Assembly: GCA_028278125.1 (NCBI GenBank)
Contig: JANQEY010000285.1
Location: 1-19,018 of the forward strand
Origin: a bacterium
GTDB lineage: Bacteria > Electryoneota > Electryoneia > Electryoneales > Electryoneaceae
Direction of reading: 5' to 3'
Length of the DNA stretch: 19,018 bases
Shown: positions 1 to 8,200 of the stretch, piece after piece
Numbering within the stretch: the stretch's first letter is position 1
Layout of the letters: each line of letters begins with the position of its first letter
Position numbers and translations under genes: made by a program
Notes under the pieces: model-generated
What the model saw: the letters and a program-made list of their open reading frames with translations, nothing else
Told to the model about the DNA's origin: nothing
Databases searched by the model: none

Positions 1-24
1 CCCGGGTAAACGCACCCGGGTTTT
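1..24. terminator. Hairpin terminator at left edge
   Basis: A 7-bp perfect stem, CCCGGGT (1-7) and ACCCGGG (14-20), encloses a 6-base loop and is followed on the plus strand by TTTT. Read rightward it would end a plus-strand gene lying outside the window. Read leftward it sits 28 bases beyond the stop of the TPR lipoprotein gene and could serve that gene as well. The minus-strand T-run, if present, is off the window. Confidence 0.6.
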
Positions 25-48
25 ATATATCAACAAACCACTATTATT

Positions 49-1353
49 CTATCCCTTGGATTTTTCAACATTGGCCAGGAAAGTATTGATATACTTTGAT
101 TCTGACCATGAAGCATTGATCCATTTGTAACATGCGTCACCGGGCATTTTTTTCGTCTTGTTCATAAACCAGTCGGAATACGCCGGGACAAACTGGTTCA
201 GGTATTCGAGGCGACGGCTTGCCCTGTCCTTAACGGAATAATCATCGCCCTTTGATGCTTTCTGGTAAAGGCCATAAGCGATTACGTATACCAGCTTATC
301 GTCATATTCAAGACCACGGCCACCGGAACATTCATCCCCTGCGGATTCATAGATCTGTCCCATGATAAAATCAGCGGCGGGGGGATTATTTCCCTTATCT
401 CTTGCTTTGAGCACCCATGAACGTGCCGTGGTGAATTTTTTCAGGAGTCGGTAGTCGTCTGCGATTGACAGATGAGTCTCTACATTATCCGGATCGAGCT
501 CAAGGATAGCCTTATGAGTTTCGATAGCGTCAGCAAGTTTATTCAGGTTTTCCTGTGCTGATGCCTTGTATTGCATAGCCTGCTTGTCAACAAGCTCCAG
601 GCCTACCATCTCGTCTACCTGTGCGATAACCGCATCGTTCATGTCCTGCTCAACGTATGCAATGATCAATTCGAGATGTTTATTAATATCCTGGGGATTA
701 GTCTCGATATCATCCTCGAGACTCTTTATATATTCTGATGGATCACGGAATTGGCGGAGAAGGCTGGTGAGCCTGTCCTTTGTTTCCAGGTCGCTGGGAT
801 TTGTTTCGACAACCTTCTCGTAACTTGCGATGGCTTCTTCACCCCTGCCCAGGAGTTCGAGAATCTCACCCTCTTTTTTCACGTATTCAATTTCTTCAGG
901 ATTACTCTTGATAGCAATTCGATAGTGTTCCAGGGCTGTATCATATTGACCCTGCGCCTTGAGATAAAAACCATAAGTAGCATTGAGGAAAGGATCTTCA
1001 GGATGGTATTCAAGTCCCATCTGTAATGTTACCTGGGCGCTGTCAACCTGGTCGGTTTCCATAAATGTCTGGTAGATCCTAGCCCAATCGTTGTACTCAT
1101 GTTTCACATCGAGTTCAACAACTTTCCAGAAATACTCACGTGCCTTGTCCCAGTTACTTTCCTTTATCTTGTCAAAGGCAAACATCCGCCATTTTTTCAG
1201 CTCTTTTTCATTCACTTTCGCAATGGAATCCTGCTGGGCGGCGATCTGTTCCGGGGTAAGCTGAGGTGTTACCTGCTGTGGAACAGCACAACCCATAATC
1301 CAGGATACTACTATAGTGAAGATCAACAATAAAAACACCGATCTCTTTATCAT
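49..1353 (-). CDS. TPR-repeat lipoprotein
   Basis: Predicted outer-membrane or periplasm-facing lipoprotein of about 434 residues. The N-terminus has two basic residues, a hydrophobic run and a lipobox ending W-I-M-G-C (Cys22 from this ATG), so lipidation and Sec export are expected. Helical TPR-type repeats fill roughly residues 55-320, for example 'YHPEDPFLNATYGFYLKAQG' and 'LELDPDNVETHLSIADDYR'. A C-terminal segment (about 340-430) contains an aromatic-rich 'CYKWINASW' stretch. TPR proteins of this kind scaffold protein complexes; no enzymatic motif is seen. Start choice: GTG 1359, GTG 1356 and ATG 1353 lie in tandem. ATG 1353, 10 bases after AGGAGGG (1364-1370), is preferred, although GTG 1359 remains possible. 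It is the last gene of the three-gene minus-strand cluster, 52 bases after the barrel gene. Its exact role is unknown. Confidence 0.85.
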   Translation of the reverse strand: MIKRSVFLLLIFTIVVSWIMGCAVPQQVTPQLTPEQIAAQQDSIAKVNEKELKKWRMFAFDKIKESNWDKAREYFWKVVELDVKHEYNDWARIYQTFMETDQVDSAQVTLQMGLEYHPEDPFLNATYGFYLKAQGQYDTALEHYRIAIKSNPEEIEYVKKEGEILELLGRGEEAIASYEKVVETNPSDLETKDRLTSLLRQFRDPSEYIKSLEDDIETNPQDINKHLELIIAYVEQDMNDAVIAQVDEMVGLELVDKQAMQYKASAQENLNKLADAIETHKAILELDPDNVETHLSIADDYRLLKKFTTARSWVLKARDKGNNPPAADFIMGQIYESAGDECSGGRGLEYDDKLVYVIAYGLYQKASKGDDYSVKDRASRRLEYLNQFVPAYSDWFMNKTKKMPGDACYKWINASWSESKYINTFLANVEKSKG

Positions 1354-1405
1354 CACCACTTCTCCCTCCTGAGAATATATATGTGATTATTAACTATGTT
1401 AAATA

Positions 1406-2623
1406 TTATCGTTTCCTGCGTACAAACCATTTTTCAGCGGCAGTCCAACCAAACTGGAAGCCCCAGATCATTTCACGGGCACCGATCTTATCCTGATCAC
1501 CACGATAATCAAATGTAAACGCGATATCAAACATACCGTTGACAGTTTTAACAGGAATTCCAGCACCAATCGCAGCGCCGATTGTAGTCAATTTCTCGTC
1601 GTTTATTTTCAGGTAATGGTCGGAATATCTCAAACCAGCCCTGTACATCCATTTCTCATACCATGGATCCAGTGGACCCCTGAGTGGAACTCGCTCTACC
1701 CCAATTGACGACTGGATTGTATTCGTATATGCTTCGGGATCATCCCATCCGGGAGTAACATCTTCCCACATTTCCATACCAAAATCAAATCCGCTCTTCC
1801 ATCGTCCGAATAACTTTGAAACACCGACATTAAATGCGAATGGCAGTTCAAAATCGGGATCATCAACACTGACTGAATCACCACCTTCATACTGGATGGA
1901 TGTATCTACCTTCAGGTTGACTGGCAAATTCGCAGTTGCTGCAACGGACCAGGTGTCCGTCAGATCGGCCTGAAAACCTGCGCGAACGCCATACCCGTAA
2001 ACCTGGCGTCTTTCACTCCTGCCTGATTTATAAAACGCGTCGTTGTCAAAATCAATAATCTGGATATTGTCAAACTGTCCGAAGTAAACGTCGCTGGCAA
2101 GCCCGAATGACAGCACCTTATACCTGGCAGCGAGGTTGATGCCTATCCTGGATAGTCCTCCCTCACCCTGGAATCTCTCCAGGTATCTTTCATCCTCTGG
2201 TCTTCCCTGTTCAGGATCAGCTTCCCAGGTAACATTTTTACTCAAGTAGAAATTATAGTCAGTCAGCGCATCGTATTGTACACCAACGGCAAAGGTCTTA
2301 TAAATAGGTGCCGAAATTGCCATCCCGGGAATAATAAATTCTTCGCTGTCATCAGATGCAAAGTCATCCTTGGCATGACCACGCCGTAAAATTGCCGCAA
2401 TAGTATACCTGGCATGACCGGCATTATACCATGTCGCGGGATTTAATCCATGGAAATAGAGCGAATCACCCATAGCGATACCGGTACCAGCCATACCTGC
2501 CGATCTAATTCCACCGCCGTAATTAAATAGCCCCAGTCCCCTGTTTGCAAAAATCGATTCAGCTAAGGAACAGTTTGAGACAACAAGGAGAATTAAAATG
2601 AACGGTATGATAAATTTCTTCAT
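1406..2623 (-). CDS. PorV/OmpP1-like outer-membrane beta-barrel protein
   Basis: A 405-residue protein with a Sec signal peptide (residues 1 to about 21, cleavage near SLA-E). The Cys in 'VSNC' is not in an acceptable lipobox. Residues 30-65 ('FNYGGGIRSAGMAGTGIAMG', then a segment ending 'GLNPATW') match the N-terminal signature of the OmpP1/FadL/PorV-type barrels common in FCB bacteria. The rest alternates aromatic and polar residues like transmembrane beta strands, and the last strand ends '...GFQFGWTAAEKWF' before a basic RRKR tail. PorV proteins shuttle type IX secretion cargo, and other members are FadL-like porins. The family label is secure, the specific role is not. Its ATG overlaps the stop of the upstream lipoprotein gene (TAATG, sharing base 2623), so translation is probably coupled. 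Confidence 0.82.
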   Translation of the reverse strand: MKKFIIPFILILLVVSNCSLAESIFANRGLGLFNYGGGIRSAGMAGTGIAMGDSLYFHGLNPATWYNAGHARYTIAAILRRGHAKDDFASDDSEEFIIPGMAISAPIYKTFAVGVQYDALTDYNFYLSKNVTWEADPEQGRPEDERYLERFQGEGGLSRIGINLAARYKVLSFGLASDVYFGQFDNIQIIDFDNDAFYKSGRSERRQVYGYGVRAGFQADLTDTWSVAATANLPVNLKVDTSIQYEGGDSVSVDDPDFELPFAFNVGVSKLFGRWKSGFDFGMEMWEDVTPGWDDPEAYTNTIQSSIGVERVPLRGPLDPWYEKWMYRAGLRYSDHYLKINDEKLTTIGAAIGAGIPVKTVNGMFDIAFTFDYRGDQDKIGAREMIWGFQFGWTAAEKWFVRRKR

Positions 2624-3867
2624 TATAGTTCAAATCCTGTATAAACAATACGGAACTTCGGGCGTACGGCATTTTCAGCGGTTACATCATAGAAGAGACG
2701 TCGTCCTATCTGGTAAAAATACTGGCTGGTTCTTACCGCTACACCATGATTGTCTTCGGGGCTTGCAAGCCATAATCTCGCCAGGGGCGTTACATCCAGC
2801 CTGACAAGATTTGTATCGCTGACTACTTCATAAAAGACATTGATCGGGAATGTGCCTATTTTCGCGCTGTCAGGTTCATCAAACCAGTTTTCAACAATAT
2901 CGTAGGGTACAAGGATATCCGTATTGCCAAACAGCTCGGGTGTTTCCTCATCAAAATAGACCATCAACTCAACTTTGTTGATACTTACCGCTTCGGGGAG
3001 TATCTCTTCAAAATTGTTCCAGAAGAGCATTGTTCCCAGGTAACCCTCTGAAAGATAAAGTCTATCATCACGATGTTCACTTATATCATCTACAAGGAAC
3101 GTTGTCAGATCCGCATAAACAGTATCGGTAAACACTGAATCCGTTTCAGTCGCAAGGTCTGTATGAATCCCATGAACAAGAATTCGTGGCAATTTGTCGG
3201 CACTGCTCGCTGAACGTGAAACGATATTCTTCAGGAATGCCGCGTTGTTGTCCGGTACAATTCTCAAACCATACGCAAGGCTGATAACCTCCTGGGCCCC
3301 TGTTGTATCATCCTCCACCAGCACCGTATCTCCGTCGATCCACCTGCTGAGTGTAGTTGAATCAATGGCCACCATCACGGAATCGTATGATTCCGCAGAT
3401 CCGAACAGGGCTGTATCAATTGGTGTGAGCGCCAGGGAATCTTCGTAAGTGTAATCCAGCGGATCCCAGTCTTCATCAATCCTGTAGACTGTAGCATTCC
3501 AGGGTGTAAAATCGGTTGTTTCAGTTGAGTCAACAAATCCAAAACCATAGAGCCACAGTTCGGCGGAAGTCCACTGTATGGCAACACTTGTATCCGTAGT
3601 ATCCGTGAAGGTTTCAAAGTTATCGAACAGGACTAAAATATCGGAAACAAAGCCGTTTTGTTGTCCCAGGGGCAGGTTTGCAGGTGAAGATTTAAATATA
3701 TCGCCGGAGATCATAGTTGCAGAACTGTCGATATAAACCAGCGTATCGTAAAGAATTCCCTTTAAATCATCGTCTACCAGGCCGCTGCCTACCTCCCTGT
3801 CATATTGAGCGCAACTCATAAACAGAACAGATATTAACAGCCAGGCAGCAAGAAGTATCCTTTTCAT
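2623..3867 (-). CDS. Lipoprotein with DNRLRE-like beta domains
   Basis: A 414-residue protein from ATG 3867. MKRILLAAWLLISVLFMSC is a classical lipoprotein signal with lipobox F-M-S-C (Cys19). A frame-open TTG at 3897 would add ten residues before the signal and has no Shine-Dalgarno, so I rejected it. After the anchor the protein is acidic and beta-rich. Two stretches resemble DNRLRE-type surface domains: one around 'WTSAELWLYGFGF', and one at the C-terminus with 'NKVELMVYFDEE' followed by 'RLDVTPLARLWL' and 'NHGVAVRTSQYF'. No catalytic motif is visible. The role is unknown, probably cell-surface or outer-membrane structural. It is first in the cluster with the barrel and TPR lipoprotein genes, and its stop overlaps the barrel start. 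The DNRLRE assignment is from pattern memory and moderate. Confidence 0.75.
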   Translation of the reverse strand: MKRILLAAWLLISVLFMSCAQYDREVGSGLVDDDLKGILYDTLVYIDSSATMISGDIFKSSPANLPLGQQNGFVSDILVLFDNFETFTDTTDTSVAIQWTSAELWLYGFGFVDSTETTDFTPWNATVYRIDEDWDPLDYTYEDSLALTPIDTALFGSAESYDSVMVAIDSTTLSRWIDGDTVLVEDDTTGAQEVISLAYGLRIVPDNNAAFLKNIVSRSASSADKLPRILVHGIHTDLATETDSVFTDTVYADLTTFLVDDISEHRDDRLYLSEGYLGTMLFWNNFEEILPEAVSINKVELMVYFDEETPELFGNTDILVPYDIVENWFDEPDSAKIGTFPINVFYEVVSDTNLVRLDVTPLARLWLASPEDNHGVAVRTSQYFYQIGRRLFYDVTAENAVRPKFRIVYTGFEL

Positions 3868-4101
3868 CCACGAATCCAGCAAATTTGGTAATTTCAATGT
3901 ATTATCAGTAAGTATATCATACTAAATAATAATAAATAACTAAGAATGGTTATTCCATATATTTAGTAGAATTTAAAAGACGCAATGTATATCTACCTCA
4001 ATAAGTAGTCAAGCCATCAGTTAAAGCTCTACACGCTCTTGCCGGTTATAATGTTCCTCTTGATAAAGTGGAATAGTGATAATTTTGATGAGTCCGAATT
4101 A
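3868..4101. other. AT-rich spacer, likely promoter region of the lipoprotein-barrel-TPR cluster
   Basis: About 234 bases separate the radical SAM gene from the envelope cluster, both on the minus strand. The half next to the cluster is very AT-rich and contains several TATGAT/TATACT-like hexamers on the minus strand, but none has a convincing -35 partner. I see no terminator-like hairpin after the radical SAM stop and no open frame of note. Confidence 0.35.
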
Positions 4102-5094
4102 TTATATAATAAAATTAAGTTTCCTTCCACACACTCCGCATGTATTTCCTATTAATCCTGACACGTTCACGGAATATCCGGACCTCTGAATTACAACTGA
4201 TCCACATCCCGGGCAGAGAGTATCCGCGCCATTTGAGGTCATCATATTTCCTATATATACATATGACAGGATTTCTTTCGCTTTTTCATAAACCTGGCGG
4301 ATAAATCCGGGCTCGGTTGGCGGCTGCCCCCATTTGAACCGGGGAGAATACCTGGAAATATGAAGAGGAATATCCCTATCAATGTCTGTTATCCATTCTA
4401 CAAGCTTTCGAAAATGATCCATGTTATCGGCTAATCCTGTTACTACAAGGTGGGTAAGTTCAAGGTGGATACCAGAATTATACATAGTTGCGATAGTTCT
4501 TTTGATCGCTTCCAGGTCGGCGTTTGAATGTTTCCTGTATAATTCAGGCTCAATAAATTTCAGATCGATATTCGCGGCGTCAACAAGTGGTAGCAGTTTT
4601 TCCAGAGGTTTTTCCTCAATGTACCCATTTGTCACCAAGACATTAAGCCCGCCGTACTGCTTAACCAGGGGCATTATATCCAGCAGGTATTCGTACCAGA
4701 TCAAGGGTTCGGTATAGGTATAAGATAACCCGATGGAACCATTTGTCATGGCATGTTCAGCAAGTGTTTCAGGTGGGTAATATCGTGTGGAAGCTTTTGA
4801 TTGAGATATTTCACAATTCTGGCACCAGGAACATGTCAGGTTGCAGCCATTTGGTCCCGCTGACCAGATTACCTTTCCGGGTGCAACATGGTAGAGCGGT
4901 TTCTTCTCAATTGGATCTAGATGTAACGCTACAGTCTCGCCGTAGTTTGTTGCAATCAGTTGTCCATTTTCGACAGTTCTGCCCTGGCATAATCCCGTCT
5001 GCCCCTCCCTGAGTTTACATTTGACGGGACATATTTCGCAGATAGTTCTTTCCTTATCCTGAGAATAGAATGGGACTTTTATTACAGGTTTCAT
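4102..5094 (-). CDS. amrS: AmmeMemoRadiSam system radical SAM enzyme
   Basis: A 330-residue radical SAM protein. The SAM [4Fe-4S] motif is CNLTCSWC (Cys84, Cys88, Cys91, counted from ATG 5094). Before it lies the Cys-rich N-terminal segment typical of this family ('ICEICPVKCKLREGQTGLC', Cys19/22/26/36). Residues after the cluster ('GLSYTYTEPLIWYEY', 'NVLVTNGYIEEKPL', 'DAANIDLKF') match the PflA-like core, and a zinc-ribbon tail ('LCPGCGS...CGVCGRKL') closes the protein. This family co-occurs genomically with MEMO1-like and AMMECR1 proteins; its substrate is not firmly known to me. Neither partner is in this window. A GTG at 5106 is also in frame, but ATG 5094 has GGGAG three bases upstream and gives the normal family length. 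It appears to be a single-gene unit. Confidence 0.88.
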   Translation of the reverse strand: MKPVIKVPFYSQDKERTICEICPVKCKLREGQTGLCQGRTVENGQLIATNYGETVALHLDPIEKKPLYHVAPGKVIWSAGPNGCNLTCSWCQNCEISQSKASTRYYPPETLAEHAMTNGSIGLSYTYTEPLIWYEYLLDIMPLVKQYGGLNVLVTNGYIEEKPLEKLLPLVDAANIDLKFIEPELYRKHSNADLEAIKRTIATMYNSGIHLELTHLVVTGLADNMDHFRKLVEWITDIDRDIPLHISRYSPRFKWGQPPTEPGFIRQVYEKAKEILSYVYIGNMMTSNGADTLCPGCGSVVIQRSGYSVNVSGLIGNTCGVCGRKLNFII

Positions 5095-5151
5095 TCGCTC
5101 CCACACAATAATTAATTATAAACTTAAAATAATATATACCACTAGAGAAAT

Positions 5152-5178
5152 AAAAACCCCTGCTAAAAAGCAGGGGTT
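5152..5178 (-). terminator. Intrinsic terminator of the C25/T9SS gene
   Basis: On the minus strand, AACCCCTGC (5178-5170) and GCAGGGGTT (5163-5155) form a 9-bp perfect stem around a 6-base loop, followed by a run of T (5156-5152). It begins 24 bases after the stop of the C25 protein gene, so it separates that gene from the radical SAM gene downstream. Confidence 0.9.
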
Positions 5179-5201
5179 GAAATAATCTTTTGTAAAACAA
5201 T

Positions 5202-8200
5202 TTATTTCATCAACACCAGTTTTCTAACTTCACTGATTGGGCCCGCTTCAAATCTCAGGAAATACATCCCGCTTGACAGTTCCGATCCATCAAACGTGAT
5301 GGAGTGACGTCCTGCGACCATCTGTCCGGACGCCAGTACTCCAACTTCCTGTCCAAGCAGGTTATAGATACGTGCGTTAACCTCTACCCTGTTCATCAGG
5401 GCAAAGTCAACCGTTACAACCGGGTTGAACGGGTTTGGATAAGCCCCGTTGAACGCCCATTCGAGGGGAACAGATACAAGATCATCATCAAGATCATTGG
5501 TAGTAGTATCAGGCAACAGCATCTCTACCGGAATATAGTTGTTCTCACCGTCGCATGCATCGTTGTTAAAGCCCAGGTACAACCGGTATGTATCATAAGG
5601 CAGATCTGAACCGTAGAAATCCAGGTTGATGGTTTCAGTAGAATCGGAATCCAGTGAACCATCCGGATTCTCCACTGTGAAATACTCAATATGATCATCG
5701 AGCAGCCATACCTGGATACCGTCAGTCGGATCATAATCGACAACCGAAGCTATAGTCCAGACATATGGATTCCAGTGCGGAGAAATCGCTGCACCGGCGA
5801 TAACCATGTCACCCGGAACGGTTTCGTAAGTATACAGCATCTGTGTTTCACCCGTCTCCGGATGCATCCGGTAGATATAGGTGGTTGTTTCACCACGGGA
5901 ACGGCCGATGAAATAGAGATTATAACCAGCTCCGTCCTCAGCGTACCAGGAAGCACCACGGGCTGAATACTCATTGCCATATTCATAGACAATTTCGCCA
6001 TCACGGTCTACACCACGAATTTCTGAACCGTGATCACCCAGCCAGAAGAGGTCATGATCTGGATCATAGGCCACAAACCTTGCCGGGTTCAGAGGAATTT
6101 CCCATGAATCTACTAATTCGACAGCAGTAACATTGCCACCAATCATCACAAACTGCATCTGGTAAAGTTTATCCTCGTCGGCGCCATACAAATATTCACC
6201 ATCCCAGGCCATACCTAGAATACCGGTGTTGCTTCGTTCTTCCACCGGGATGGGCTGATCAAAGGATGCAATAAATTGGCCGTAACGATCATACTGGTAG
6301 AACTTGTTCGGATCACCGGGATTCAGATTATTCGATCCTGACACTATAAAGTATTTATCGGTAAATACCAGGCCGTTGTGATGAGTTTCCGTTTCTTCAA
6401 GGCCAAATTGATATGCCCAGTCAAATGGACTGAACAATTCATCCAGTTCGTTGTCACCTTCAACCTCGTGGAAGGCTTCACCCGTAATTGGAGGTACGGG
6501 CGGTGGGTCCTGGAAGAAAACATAAGCTGAATATGATAGGATCCCCGCACCGGGATTTGTCAGGTCAAGCCCAACAGATGTCTGTTCATCCGGGAATATT
6601 TCAATACTGATCTCACCCGGATCGAGGGCAATTTCAGGATGCAAAAGTTCGATCGCAACATTTGTAGTTTCATCTTCTGCAACGGTAATCTCCATTCCCC
6701 AGAAATCGTTGTAACATTCAACTTCACAGGCAAGTTCATGATTTCCGATTACAACTTCATCGATGAAGAAATACCCCTGGTCGTCGGTAAGAGCTGTATA
6801 CAGGTAATTAGGATTATGTACCAGAACACCCTCTATTGGATTACCAGTCCTGATGTCTGTTACTGTTCCCTCGACCATCCCGGTAATCTGGGCAACGTTT
6901 GTTGTAAAGAGAATAGCCCGTTCATCCACAATTTCTGCAGCTCCCGGGAATTCCTGGTTATAGTAATTCAGGAGGATTCCGTCTGACTGGTTACCATTTT
7001 CGATTCCCGTCGTCCAGTAACTGAGGTCATATTGCATATGGGCATGACCACCGACATAATGTGAAATATCCTTATATTGGAAAATAAAATCATTATCCCA
7101 TGTATAATTGGGACGTGCCTCGATGCTATAGAATACTACCTGGAATGTAATTTCCTCATTATGTCTGAAATCATACCATTCGACAATATACCGGCCATTG
7201 GGTTGGTCATAGTAAACGTAAACATCACAATCACCACCTGTAGTCCTTAGTTCATCCCAGTACGGTGCGATCATATAATCAGGACCTAGAGGTGTCGGTA
7301 TCGTAAAGTTCCTGGCAGAATACATATCAGCCTGGTTGCCCATAGCCAGCCAGCCATTTGTACAGACAGTTATCTGGTCAAATGTTTCACCGTAATACTG
7401 GATATGGAAATCATCAGGCAGATCCACAACAACAGATTCGTCATCATTTTCAGAGGTATCATTGAGATCTAGTGGAGTGCCATCGTAATCACTATCTGGA
7501 TCAGTGGGACATATTTCGATCCAGTCATATTCCGGTGCCAGCTCAAAATCAGTATCGGTATCGTCAAAAGCGTAGTAGCCATAGTTATCCGGTCCTGCCG
7601 GATCGGTCGAAGCTTTACTTCCAAGAGTAATGTTTATCCAACATGTATCAACCTGGCTGTCTTCCGTGGTAATCACAAGTTTGGCTGAGGCGTTACGTCC
7701 GGGAATCGTATTCTCATGTGCTTCAATATCAAATGAAGTGCTAACATCCGTATCACCTATATCCATTGCAGCGAAATCGCCATTCGGTTGAGTTATCACG
7801 AGGAACGGATCAGCGCTGATCAGTACAGCATCCGAGGATGATGCATCGCTTCCACCAACGTTTATTACCTCCACTGTAATTGTTGCAGCATCTCCGGGAT
7901 CTATATTATCTGCACCATTTATTTCTACCATTGCAAACATTGGAGCGTTTACAGAGACAGGGAAACTATCCATGTAATCCATATCGCTAGTAGCAAACTC
8001 GATATCAAAATGCATGATCCAGTCATGCTGGGCTTCCGGGGCGATTTCTACAAGGATTAATCCATCACCAACCCCAGATGCACCTGAAGAAATTGATCCA
8101 AAATCACTTGTTCCCGTTATGTTGGTTACCCAATCTTCATCAGATGTTACTGTGGCTTCAATCTCATCGAGGTCACTTTCACCGAAATTCCTTGCGGTTA

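Noticed and set aside
3868..3897. Ten-residue extension of the DNRLRE-like lipoprotein from TTG 3897
   Set aside because: It would place residues before a textbook lipoprotein signal peptide and has no Shine-Dalgarno.
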